The position numbers and the translations under genes are program-made. From Phlebopus portentosus (lineage: Eukaryota; Basidiomycota; Agaricomycetes; Boletales; Boletinellaceae), in the NCBI GenBank assembly GCA_037892935.1, contig JAYXKI010000009.1:992001-1056000 (forward strand): DNA of 64,000 nucleotides. Reading direction: 5' to 3'. The notes under the pieces are model-generated. The model was given only the letters and a program-made list of their open reading frames with translations, made no database searches and was not told the origin of the DNA. How positions within the stretch are numbered: position 1 is the stretch's first letter; each line of letters begins with the position of its first letter. Shown here piece after piece: positions 11,889-21,657 of this stretch.

Positions 11889-11899
11889 ATAATTTTGCT
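11889..11899 (+). other. Candidate self-priming primer-binding site, element 1
   Basis: ATAATTTTGCT begins 3 bases after the 5' LTR and is perfectly complementary to AGCAAAATTAT at the inferred transcript 5' end (11671). There is no tRNA-like TGG motif here. The layout matches the self-primed Tf1/sushi group of chromoviruses. Confidence 0.6.
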
Positions 11900-12023
11900 C
11901 TAATCCTGGGATAATCAATCTTGCTGTTTCATAGTGCAATACCCACTATCGATCAGTAAGTATTGCTCTGCCCTGGGAGGGTTTCTTCTGTGCCTGTTAA
12001 TACAGTTAGCTGATCACCGATAA

Positions 12024-12941
12024 GCGTATCGACGACGGCTAAAGCAGGCTTACACACTCCATCGGAGTTTTGTTAGAGCGCTCCATACATTCGAGGAAGA
12101 AGTAAACTCGGCATTTCGCGCGATAAACTTCTATCGAGGTAAGAAGCACTCAAACACCCCTATTTTAGAACCCTACCGGTCGGTTATACTATCCGCCCTG
12201 GAGCTTCGTATCACCGCCGAAAGACATGAAAGAGTTGGAAGGAAGTTCTTGCTTGTACACGCAGACAACCTATTAAACGGACACAGTTTCAATTGGGAGG
12301 CACTCAGAGGTCCGACGCCTCTCGAAGAAGAACTACTCGCTCTGTGTCAAGAATATAAAGCGTTTGAATACACCCTACTCGAACATTCTCATTTCCTCCA
12401 TCAAGTCCTTTTACAAGTTTATCAAGGCAACTATACTACTGTGAAACAACTATGTCACCGATGGAACTGTGGCAAGTTGGTTGGTCTAGTCTCTGGTTTA
12501 CACTCTGCATTGTCTGGTTTTCTTCCATGGTATACGTCATTGCTCAACAACTCCGAGGTCGAATCAGCCTTCTTCAAGGCTTTGGAACGCTATGGACGTG
12601 GGTGGAACGGCAAGACAACGAAAGAAGTTCCCCATTCCGTCGTGCCGGTCGGAGATTTCTACTCCAAACTCAACGACTGGCAGTTCCTCAACCCGGACCT
12701 GGAGAACGTATGGAATCCGCTCTGGCACGCATCAGCGAACGACTCGACAGTCTACACGGATGCTTGGACCGAATGGTCAGTGCTGACGGGCAACCCAACC
12801 AAGTTGTCTCCGCCCTGCGACACGCCGTCATCGACCTCGACAATCGACTTACTAGCGTTGATCGGTCCCTCAGAACTCTCACAGCTACTGTCGCTCGACT
12901 CTACGACATGGGCTCTCAATACTCCGAGAACCTTACCATAG
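12024..12941 (+). CDS. Upstream ORF A of element 1 (frame 1 of an overlapping pair)
   Basis: Open from just after the TAA at 12021 to the stop at 12941, but without any ATG in its 5' half, so it would need a spliced or non-AUG start; the first TTG lies at 12249. The likely real part runs to about 12700: helical sequence such as EEELLALCQEYKAFEYTLLEHSHFL. The tail overlaps ORF B and looks like a frame shadow (Ser/Thr/Leu-rich). Element 2 has the same ORF at 20740-21657, without stops. No known domain recognised. Confidence 0.4.
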   Translation, partial: AYRRRLKQAYTLHRSFVRALHTFEEEVNSAFRAINFYRGKKHSNTPILEPYRSVILSALELRITAERHERVGRKFLLVHADNLLNGHSFNWEALRGPTPLEEELLALCQEYKAFEYTLLEHSHFLHQVLLQVYQGNYTTVKQLCHRWNCGKLVGLVSGLHSALSGFLPWYTSLLNNSEVESAFFKALERYGRGWNGKTTKEVPHSVVPVGDFYSKLNDWQFLNPDLENVWNPLWHASANDSTVYTDAWTEWSVLTGNPTKLSPPCDTPSSTSTIDLLALIGPSELSQLLSLDSTTWALNTPRTLP

Positions 12942-14359
12942 AAGGACAGACACTGGGGGAGTTTCTGGCGCATATTCAGGGACACGTTGGGGATGCAATC
13001 GCTGAGGCAGTCATCACCAACCTTAGGCGAGAAGGCGAACAGCGGGACGTACGGATCAACTATGCGTTTGGTATTCTTCAGGCTCGTATTCTGGGAGCGG
13101 TAACGATGGCCATTCAGGGCAGTCAGTCAGCCCTTGCTCAACAAGTGGTCAACTCCCAGCAAGAGATTATTCGGCTCACTGGTACGGACTTCCTGCAGTT
13201 ACACACGCAGGCTAGCTACCTGGTCGAACAGGTTGAGGCTATTCGAGCCCGGATCAGCAATGCCGAGGAAGAACTCGCGGCCCAGTACTCAATCACGGAA
13301 GGCATTCGTCAGATCCAACAAACGATTAGGCTTTGTCAATCCTACCTGACGCAGCGAACTAGGCGAGGAAGGGCGAGGTTGAGCCCTGACTCCCCGCTGC
13401 AAGGTAGAGGCCTAGGTCTAGCCAGCCGCTTCGAAAGCGTGAGCTCGGACTCCGACGATGACCAGATGCCCCACCTGATCCCAGCAAGTGAACGCTTTGT
13501 GGATCAGATGGTTGAGATTATTCGCCAGAGCAGGGAACCAGGAGGAACAGACACTCGAACAGGACAACCGTCGTCGCAGTTGCGACAGCAGGCAGTAGAA
13601 GTTGGAAGGAACTATGTTGCTGAGGTAGTTGCGGAAGGAGGGCTGGTAGCGCCTGCTGCGCTCGCCCAAGAGGAACAGGAAGTCGAAGGAAGCATCGAAG
13701 TTGAAGAAGATCTCCCGGACTACGTCTCCACAGAAACGCAACCCGGAAGCCTGGACCAGCAAGCAGAAGAACTGCTGAGGGAGGTGATTCCCGAGTCACC
13801 ACAGCCCTGGCCATCCAATGACGGATGGGGACCGCCTCCCGATGCTGGGGAAGCATGGGAGGCGGACAACACGGCGGAAACGGGTCATGGCACGGGAATC
13901 CGGGAGCTCATGTGGAATGAGCAGGGAGAACTCGTCGAGGGAGCGATTCAACGGCTGGGATGGAACGGCCACTACGTCGAAAGGAACCACATTCAATACC
14001 CGCACCAGGACTCGCCACCAGGATCGCCTACTCCAAGTGCTCTTGAGCTTGAGGAGAGAGAAGCAAGGCTCCAGGCGGTCAGTGAGTACTCCCCAGACTC
14101 TGATTATATCTATGATCCTATCATTCGTCCTAACAGCTGCCCTATACCATCGGTCTCTCTCGACATACGAGAGGGACCACCGAGGCAGGGGGTAGCGAAC
14201 ATGGCGATGGTAGTTTGGGTGCGAGGTAACAATGTAGAAGAGCCAACCAGCGAGGATCAAGAGTACTTCGATGCAAACAACGAATGGGAGACAGAAGAGG
14301 AAAGCGAGGAACATGAAAGCGGCGAGGAACGATACGAAGCTCGGGAAGAAAGGAGATAG
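12452..14359 (+). CDS. Upstream ORF B of element 1, coiled-coil/acidic protein
   Basis: 635 codons open from 12452. The internal ATG at 12710 (MESALARISERLDSL) is the more believable start, giving about 550 residues. From there it is predicted helical coiled coil (heptad-like ARISERLDSLHG, LDNRLTSVDRSLRTL, RISNAEEELAAQY), then a disordered acidic C-terminal half full of Glu, Pro and Ser, ending in Glu/Arg repeats. It sits between the leader and gag, separated from gag by about 200 nt. It has no zinc knuckle or protease. The element 2 copy is broken. Function unknown; it may be a second structural or nucleoprotein gene. Confidence 0.55.
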   Translation: MSPMELWQVGWSSLWFTLCIVWFSSMVYVIAQQLRGRISLLQGFGTLWTWVERQDNERSSPFRRAGRRFLLQTQRLAVPQPGPGERMESALARISERLDSLHGCLDRMVSADGQPNQVVSALRHAVIDLDNRLTSVDRSLRTLTATVARLYDMGSQYSENLTIEGQTLGEFLAHIQGHVGDAIAEAVITNLRREGEQRDVRINYAFGILQARILGAVTMAIQGSQSALAQQVVNSQQEIIRLTGTDFLQLHTQASYLVEQVEAIRARISNAEEELAAQYSITEGIRQIQQTIRLCQSYLTQRTRRGRARLSPDSPLQGRGLGLASRFESVSSDSDDDQMPHLIPASERFVDQMVEIIRQSREPGGTDTRTGQPSSQLRQQAVEVGRNYVAEVVAEGGLVAPAALAQEEQEVEGSIEVEEDLPDYVSTETQPGSLDQQAEELLREVIPESPQPWPSNDGWGPPPDAGEAWEADNTAETGHGTGIRELMWNEQGELVEGAIQRLGWNGHYVERNHIQYPHQDSPPGSPTPSALELEEREARLQAVSEYSPDSDYIYDPIIRPNSCPIPSVSLDIREGPPRQGVANMAMVVWVRGNNVEEPTSEDQEYFDANNEWETEEESEEHESGEERYEAREERR

Positions 14360-14768
14360 GCCCTGGTTTAGAGCTGGGAGCTTGCCAGGAGGAAGAAAGA
14401 CGCCCAAGAACCGACCGGGGAGGAAGGGTAAGGTGGCTAGTTGGAAAGCGGAGGTGGTACTCGCTGGATAACTTAGCTACTAAACCATGTATTATTGTAA
14501 TGCGCTGAATGAAGATGATACTCATAAAAATGTTGGTTGAATTCGTCTAGGTCATTATGTCAAACAAAGATATCATGAAGTATCCCTTGTTTAAGGGAAA
14601 CCCTTATGAGTCGCTTGAGAACTTCCAGAATCAAATGATCAGCCGGTTGAATGAAAAACATCCGAGCGACCCAGTCAAGAGGGTTAAGATTATTTTGGAA
14701 TGTCTGCGAGGTCAAGCTCAGACTTGGGTTAATGGCAAATGGGCCGTGAACAGAAATCAATTAGTCTC

Positions 14769-16374
14769 TGTTAGGACCAGTATTTTCGGACGAGGTGGTT
14801 AGTCTGAGCGTACCGGAACAAGTCCCTGCTTCCTCCTTCTGACAATGTATAATTGGAGAGTAGAGTAGCGAAGGTTAGATGTACTACTAAGAAGCGAGCT
14901 ATAGGCTCAAGCTTGACCCAGCAGTAGAGCAGCGGTTCAATCAAAGGGGTACAGTTATGATTGAAAGTACAAAATAATTTTGCTGAGGGACAACACCCCG
15001 CTCAGCTAGCGCCTTAAATAAAGTTTCTACTGAATACTACCGACTACCAAATACTACCGACCGTGCCTCGCCATTGGTTAGGACAATGTGTTTCAGCTGG
15101 TGTCACTACTACTCTCTTAAGTCTGTAGTACCACTGACAACTCTGGTGGTGCTACCGAAACTCCTGGTTGCACCACCAACTACTTCCTTCCCTATTAGGC
15201 AGGCCCTAATTTCCTTCCGTTCCGAAGAAGCCTTCCCCAGGCTTCTATCGATCTCCGTTCCTATCACATGTTAATCCTTAACGCCAATCCTCCCACGAGA
15301 GACTTCTTCCATGTGCCGCGATCTCGCTTCGCCGGCGCTCCGTTACTCCGGCCGAGCTTCTGCCGTTTAATCTTCCATCATGGGGCTGACCGTTATCTCG
15401 GGATTTGGGATCGGCAACCCCTGCCGATCATCGGAGATTAACCTCAGCGGCTGTGTAAATTTAGCAGACACCCTTCTGTGCCTAGCCGCGATATCGATGT
15501 CAGAGAATTGTAGTCCGGTACCCGACGTTAACCTGTATCTTCTTCCCAGGTGATTCGTCCCGCGCCATTCGTCGACTGTAATAACCCCTTCTTCCGATCG
15601 TTCCCATGCTTCTAGCATTCGATCCGTTGCTTCTTCGATAAGACTTTCGACGTCCGATGGCGCCCTGTAATAGATTGGCCAATCAACTTCCACTGCAGTG
15701 TTTTGACACAAGGTCTGGTGACGATGCTGATTGATCCAAGCTCTCACGCCAACCTTCAGTGCATAGATATCCCTATCGCCGAGCCATACAGATACCTCAT
15801 GGTCGTATGCGCTCATTCCGCGGTTCGGTAATGGTTGGTCAAACGTTCGTTCTGAGGGTCCGGGTTTATGCCGAATCTTAACATCGGCTCCTTCCCTAGT
15901 TACTAAGCGCTCCACAAAGTTCTTGAGGAGCCACTCCGAAAGAACCCAACTCCTTTGGTATGCCAAATAGCAGTTGGTACAGACCAGGCTTTCATGAACA
16001 AAGCGTCTGGTTGCACTATGTCGATATCGTCTCTTCTGCAGGAGTTCCACGTATCTTGCGATGTTCCGTTCTTCCATGTCCACGTAGCTTCGCTCGGGTG
16101 GAGGAGTATGTCCAATATGCATTCCAGCTAGTCCTTGCTGTAAATCGTATGGATCCTCCCTTTCGTCGCGTTCATCCTCGTAATATCGTCGATCGGGTTC
16201 CTCTTGAATATATTCCACAGCGACCTCCCCAGGTCCTTGCTGTACTAGTGGGCGAGAATCGCCTCCACTATTCTGTCCTTGAAGCCTTTCGAAATGCTCT
16301 GGATTAGGCTGCATAATTCGGTGTGTAAAGCATCTGATACCACGCCGCATTGTATATCCACAATTTTCGTAACA
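14769..16374 (-). mobile_element. Solo LTR of the same retrotransposon family, inside gag
   Basis: 1606 bp in reverse orientation, flanked by the target duplication GTCTC (14764-14768 and 16375-16379). No internal region is present, so it is the product of LTR-LTR recombination after a full insertion. It retains the inverted TATA-like box and the 327-codon ORF. Confidence 0.95.
15367..16350 (-). CDS. LTR-encoded 327-residue protein, solo LTR copy
   Basis: Full-length copy of the LTR ORF, ATG at 16350, with a few substitutions against the other copies (for example Cys for Arg at residue 7 and Gln for Arg near residue 220). It remains open although the rest of its element is gone. Confidence 0.55.
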   Translation of the reverse strand: MRRGIRCFTHRIMQPNPEHFERLQGQNSGGDSRPLVQQGPGEVAVEYIQEEPDRRYYEDERDEREDPYDLQQGLAGMHIGHTPPPERSYVDMEERNIARYVELLQKRRYRHSATRRFVHESLVCTNCYLAYQRSWVLSEWLLKNFVERLVTREGADVKIRHKPGPSERTFDQPLPNRGMSAYDHEVSVWLGDRDIYALKVGVRAWINQHRHQTLCQNTAVEVDWPIYYRAPSDVESLIEEATDRMLEAWERSEEGVITVDEWRGTNHLGRRYRLTSGTGLQFSDIDIAARHRRVSAKFTQPLRLISDDRQGLPIPNPEITVSPMMED

Positions 16375-18999
16375 GTCTCCACCTACAAGCGAGATGCGGA
16401 TGGCAAGCTTGTTATGGACAAGAAGGGTGGATGGGACAGCGAGGATGATCTATGGAACGAATTAGTGCTCAACCACAATGGCATTTTTGGACTTCAAGAA
16501 GAAGCCGAGCGGAATATTAGGACGATTTATCAGGAACAGGCGCGGGTGAAGCAGTATAACAGGGCCTTTGACGACATTAGGATGAGGCTGCCAAAGCACT
16601 ACGATCATCAGGCACTGATTTACGAGTACAAGAGAGGACTCAATCAAACGATCCTAAAGGCCCTGCTTACGAATACAGACCACCCAGAATGGGACCTGAA
16701 CCAATGGAAAGAGAACGCTAGTAATCTGGAGGCCAGTCTGATGGCTGCCAAGGTAATAGGCAGCAATAGGAAGTACACCCCTATGTTTAAAGATGGGCAG
16801 GCAGTATCGTACACGCCAGTGCCCCCAGAAGCTCGCCGTCCAGCTGAGTTTCTGGGTGAGCCTATGGACATCGACATGTCTAGGCGCTTTACTAGGGGGT
16901 CCCGAGGAGATGCCGGGATATGCTGGGCATGCAGCAAGACAGGTCACTTCGCACGGGACTGCAATAATGTAGGGCGAGACACACAGGGAAGCCGTGGACA
17001 CCGAACCAACTACAAGAGATGGGTGCAGAAGAGACGATCTGGCAAGACTGGCCGCTTCCTAAAACGCCGGGAAGTTGGGATTAGCAGCGATTCTGAAATG
17101 GAGGAACTACTGGACAAGAAAACGAAGTTACCAAGGCGTAAGGAACGGGCTTCGTATGCCCTCGAGGAGGATTCCAAGGAGGATTTTTGAAGGGCCGCCA
17201 GTCAATATCGGACACTGGCGAGGGCTCGAAGGACACACAAGAGATAAAGCGCCGATGGACTATTGCTAGACCAAACTCCAACCATCCCACTATACCCATT
17301 GACGTCATTCAGGGACAGAAAAAGGTTAATCTCTCGGCTATGATTGACTCCGGATCTGCGATCACTACTATTAGCCCCATGGTTGTACAGAGCCTAGGGC
17401 TGAGAACAGTGCCTGCAGAAGGTAATTATACCATCCGGAATGCCGATGGATCGATTAATCATGGTGGATGGACTCGGAACGTCAGAGCAATAGTGGACAC
17501 GGGGATTACAAGAGGTTTAATGGACATCGCAGTGGTGGATACACACGAAGACAAGTTTCTCATAGGAAATGATTGGCTTGAACAGCATAAGCCAACTATC
17601 GACTGGACAAAGGGGATTCTTCGCAAAGGCGGGAAGGAAATTGCATTTAATGGAACGGCACGATTGCGTTCCATACAGCTAATCCTAGCCCCAAGGAAGC
17701 TCCGGAAACGCAGAAGATGGCAAAGAATTCCAGACTACATTCCACCCGAATGGGATGCCGATGATGAAAAGGAAGAAGCTTGGGAAACTAGGGTCTATTA
17801 CCATAGCGACATCAAAACAGGACAAGAAACCGAGAAGGAAGACGTAGAAGAAGAACCTACGATCGTACCACCAGACAAGGGAAAAGAAAAGGAATCAGCA
17901 GCACCGCTGGTCACGTTCGAAGAAGCCATGCACAAGCCGCCAGAACTCTCCTTCGCTAAGCAAGAAGGAAGATGGAAATTCTTTTGGTTCGGGGACAAGT
18001 GCCGAATAACGAAGGACGATCAAAACTGGCACAACTTTAACAGTCTCGAGGATGCAGATGGTGCAGTATACCGCACCATGGTCAGAGAAATGGACAAGGG
18101 CGCCAAACATGATGAACTCCTCAATGAATATGGCAGCATGTATATGGCGCGTCTTCAGCTGATAGCGATTCAGGGAGGCCTGGGAACAACGACCTCACCA
18201 ACAACATCTGAAGACCAAGCAAGAGTGCGGGAAGAAATACAGGCACAAATGACAATCGACGCAGAAGGATCTGATACGAGTAGAAGGAAGAAGCCTAGTG
18301 TACCACCTAAAGGAGGAAAGCCTGGACACTACGCACCTGATCCTCTCAAGATGCGTCGACAGAAGAGCGGAGGAAGTGGTACGGATTCAAACCCTGTCAT
18401 AAGGAGTATAAGGGTGGAGTGGACTCCTCCATCCGTGCACGAGGGCCACAATGACTCAACCCTGGCAGTGCAAAAGCAGTCGGTAAGCTTCACCACACGA
18501 AGCAGAGGTACAAGCAGGAGTACTTTGGGTCGGGAGCGCCGTAGAACTAAGGCTACGAAGCGTACTAGGTTCAGCCACCTAGCGAGATCTCCTCCTACGA
18601 GAGACCGAGGAGTGACTAGACATAAGACGCCGTTCAAGGGTAGGCTAGTGTCTAGGAAAGTGGTCCACCCCAAAGGGAGGGTAGTCCCACTCAATTGGCA
18701 CAGGGCCGAAGTTAGTACGCCACAATCATCAAGTAGGCTAGCTTCGGGAGCTCAAGTGCGCCCGCGAAGACCACGGTTTAAGAACCAAATGCAGGGCCCT
18801 GCTCCGACAGGGAAAACAAACGGTAAAGGTAACAGGTTCATTTCGAATTACGCCGTGATGGAGCAGGGGCTCTCGCAGGGGCAGAAGAGGCGCCGATGGC
18901 GCACGCCTGTTGACTCGGTCATGCAGCTGCCCAAAGTGGAAGGAAAAGTGCTAGAGAGAAGAGCTGGATCTGAGACGGAGTTCAAGGGTATCCTAGGAT

Positions 19000-20602
19000 T
19001 GTTACGAAAATTGTGGATATACAATGTGGTGTGGTATCAGACGCTTTACACACCGAATTATGCAGCCCAATCCAGAGCATTTCGAAAGGCTTCAAGGACA
19101 GAATAGTGGAGACGATTCTCACCCACTAGTACAGCAAGGGCCTGGGGAGGTCGCTGTGGAATATATTCAAGAGGAACCCGATCGACGATATTACGAGGAC
19201 GAACGCGACGAAAGGGAGGACCCATACGATTTACAGCAAGGACTAGCTGGAATGCATATTGGACATACTCCTCCACCCGAACGAAACTACGTGGACATGG
19301 AAGAACGGAACATCGCAAGATACGTGGAACTCCTGCAGAAGAGACGATATCGACACAGTGCAACCAGACGCTTTGTTCATGAAAGCCTGGTCTGTACAAA
19401 CTGCTATTTGGCATACCAAAGGAGTTGGGTTCTTTCGGAGTGGCTCCTCAAGAACTTCGTGGAGCGCTTAGTAACTAGGGAAGGGGCCGATGTCAAGATT
19501 CGGCATAAACCCGGACCCTCAGAACGAACGTTTGACCAACCATTACCGAACCGCGGAATGAGCGCATACGACCATGAGGTATCTGTATGGCTTGGCGATA
19601 GAGATATCTATGCACTAAAGGTTGGCGTGAGAGCTTGGATCAATCAGCATCGTCACCAGACCTTGTGTCGAAACACTGCAGTGGAAGTCGATTGGCCGAT
19701 CTATTACAGGGCCCCATCGGACGTCGAAAGTCTTATCGAAGAAGCAACGGATCGAATGCTAGAAGCATGGGAACGATCGGAAGAAGGGGTTATTACAGTC
19801 GACGAATGGCGCGGAACGAATCACCTGGGAAGAAGATACAGGTTAACGTCGGGTACCGGACTACAATTCTCCGACATCGATATCGCGGCTAGGCACAGAA
19901 GGGTGTCTGCTAAATTTATACAGCCGCCGAGGTTAATCTCCGATGATCGGCAGGGGTTGCCGATCCCAAATCCCGAGATAACGGTCAGCCCCATGATGGA
20001 AGACTAACGGCAGAAGCTCGGCCGGAGTAACGGAGTGCCGGCGAAGCGAGATCGCGGCACAGGGAAGAAGTCTCTCGTGGGAGGATTGGCGTTAAGGATT
20101 AACATGTGATAGGAACGGAGATCGATAGAAGCCTGGGGAAAGCTTCTTCGGAACGGAAGGAAATTAGGGCCTGCCTAATAGGGAAGGAAGTAGTCGGTGG
20201 TGCAACCAGGAGTTTTGGTAGCACCACCAGAGTTGTCAGTGGTACTACAGACTCAAGAGAGTAGTAGTGACACCAGCTGAAACACATTGTCCTAACCAAT
20301 AGCGAGGCATGGTCGGTAGTATTTGGTAGTCGGTAGTATTCAGTAGAAACTTTATTTAAGGCGCCAGCTGAGCGGGGTGTTGTCCCTCAGCAAAATTATT
20401 TTGTACTTTCAATCATAACTGTACCCCTTTGATTGAACCTCTGCTCTACTACTGGGTCAAGCTTGAGCCTATAGCTCGCTTCTTAGTAGTACATCTAACC
20501 TTCGCTACTCTACTCTCCAATTACATTGTCAGAAGGAGGAAGCAGGGACTTGTTCCGGTACGCTCGGACTAACCACCTCGTCCGAAAATACTGGTCCTAA
20601 CA
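19000..20602 (+). repeat. 5' LTR of element 2
   Basis: 1603 bp, TGTTA...TAACA. TATA-like TTTATTTAA at 20351-20359 and inferred start AGCAAAATTAT at 20389-20399, so U3 is about 1389 bp long. Confidence 0.95.
19024..20007 (+). CDS. LTR-encoded 327-residue protein, element 2 5' LTR copy
   Basis: Intact copy of the LTR ORF. Against the 3' LTR copy it has Trp-Cys for Arg-Arg at residues 2-3 (two CpG-type changes) and a few others. Confidence 0.55.
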   Translation: MWCGIRRFTHRIMQPNPEHFERLQGQNSGDDSHPLVQQGPGEVAVEYIQEEPDRRYYEDERDEREDPYDLQQGLAGMHIGHTPPPERNYVDMEERNIARYVELLQKRRYRHSATRRFVHESLVCTNCYLAYQRSWVLSEWLLKNFVERLVTREGADVKIRHKPGPSERTFDQPLPNRGMSAYDHEVSVWLGDRDIYALKVGVRAWINQHRHQTLCRNTAVEVDWPIYYRAPSDVESLIEEATDRMLEAWERSEEGVITVDEWRGTNHLGRRYRLTSGTGLQFSDIDIAARHRRVSAKFIQPPRLISDDRQGLPIPNPEITVSPMMED

Positions 20603-20604
20603 TT

Positions 20605-20615
20605 ATAATTTTGCT
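20605..20615 (+). other. Candidate self-priming primer-binding site, element 2
   Basis: ATAATTTTGCT, 3 bases after the LTR, exact complement of AGCAAAATTAT at 20389-20399 within R. Same arrangement as in element 1. Confidence 0.6.
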
Positions 20616-20964
20616 CCAATCCTGGGATAATCAATCTTGCTGTTTCATAGTGCAATACCCACTATCGATCAGTAAGTATTGCTCTGCCCTGGGAGGGTTT
20701 CTTCTGTGCCTGTTAATACAATTAGCTGATCACCGATAAGCGTATCGTCGACGGCTAAAGCAGGCTTACACACTCCATCGGAGTTTTGTTAGAGCGCTCC
20801 ATACATTCGAGGAAGAAGTCAATTCGGCGTTTCGCACGATAAACTTCTATCGAGGTAAGAAGCACTCAAACACCCCTATCTTAGAACCCTACCGGTCGGT
20901 TATACTATCCGCCCTGGAGCTTCGAATCAACGCCGAAAGACACAAAAGAGTTGGGAGGAAGTTC

Positions 20965-21657
20965 TTGCTTGTACACGCGGACAACCTATTGAACGGACAC
21001 AGTTTTAATTGGGAAGCACTCAGAGGTCCTACGCCGGTTGAAGAAGAACTACTCGCTCTGTGTCAGGAATATAAAGCGTTCGAATACACCTTACTCGAAC
21101 ATTCTCATTTTCTCCATCAAGTCCTTTTACAAGTTTATCAAGGCAACTATACTACTGCGAAACAACTATGTCACCGATGGAACTGTGGCAAGTTGGTTGG
21201 TCTAGTCTCTGGTTTACACTCTGCGTCGTCTGGTTTTCTTCCATGGTATACGTCATTGCTCAACAACTCCGAGGTCGAATCAGCCTTCTTCGAGGCTTTG
21301 GAACGCTATGGACGTGGGTGGAACGGCAAGACAACGAAAGAAGTTCCCCATTCCGTCGTGCCGGTCGGAGATTTCTACTCCAAACTCAACGACTGGCAGT
21401 TCCTCAACCCGGACCTGGAGAACGTATGGAATCCGCTCTGGCACGTATCAGCGAATGACTCGACAGTCTACACGGACGCTTGGACCGAATGGTCAGTGCT
21501 GACGGGCAACCCAACCAAGTTGTCTCCGCCCTGCGACACGCCGTCATCGACCTCGACAATCGACTTACTAGCGTTGATCGGTCCCTCAGAACTCTCACAG
21601 CTACTGTCGCTCGACTCTACGACATGGGCTCTCAATACTCCGAGAACCTTACCGTAG
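20965..21657 (+). CDS. Upstream ORF A of element 2
   Basis: Counterpart of the ORF at 12249-12941 (open in frame from further upstream, no ATG). No stops. Differences from the element 1 copy include Val/Ala, Leu/Ser, Lys/Glu and Ala/Val, so it is not obviously conserved more strongly than the overlapping frame. No domain recognised. Confidence 0.4.
   Translation: MLVHADNLLNGHSFNWEALRGPTPVEEELLALCQEYKAFEYTLLEHSHFLHQVLLQVYQGNYTTAKQLCHRWNCGKLVGLVSGLHSASSGFLPWYTSLLNNSEVESAFFEALERYGRGWNGKTTKEVPHSVVPVGDFYSKLNDWQFLNPDLENVWNPLWHVSANDSTVYTDAWTEWSVLTGNPTKLSPPCDTPSSTSTIDLLALIGPSELSQLLSLDSTTWALNTPRTLP

Larger units (their letters stand above)
14557..17190 (+). pseudogene. gag of element 1, interrupted by a solo LTR
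   Basis: Reads 14557-14768, then resumes after the solo LTR and GTCTC duplication at 16380, ending at 17190. It matches the intact 340-codon gag of element 2. It contains the retrotransposon gag region (YESLENFQNQMISRL, LRGQAQTWVNG) and one CCHC zinc knuckle starting CWACSKTGHF, where the usual Gly after the second Cys is Ser (Gly in element 2). Confidence 0.9.

Noticed and set aside
13418..14407. Long minus-strand frames opposite ORF B (also 22135-23133)
   Set aside because: They mirror the Glu/Ser-rich plus-strand coding sequence and show no protein-like motifs; treated as shadows.
16279..16379. N-terminal extension of the second gag part in element 1
   Set aside because: It is the antisense edge of the solo LTR; gag proper resumes at 16380.
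19001..19106. End of the element 1 pol part-one frame inside element 2's LTR
   Set aside because: The reading runs past the insertion point at 18999 by chance.
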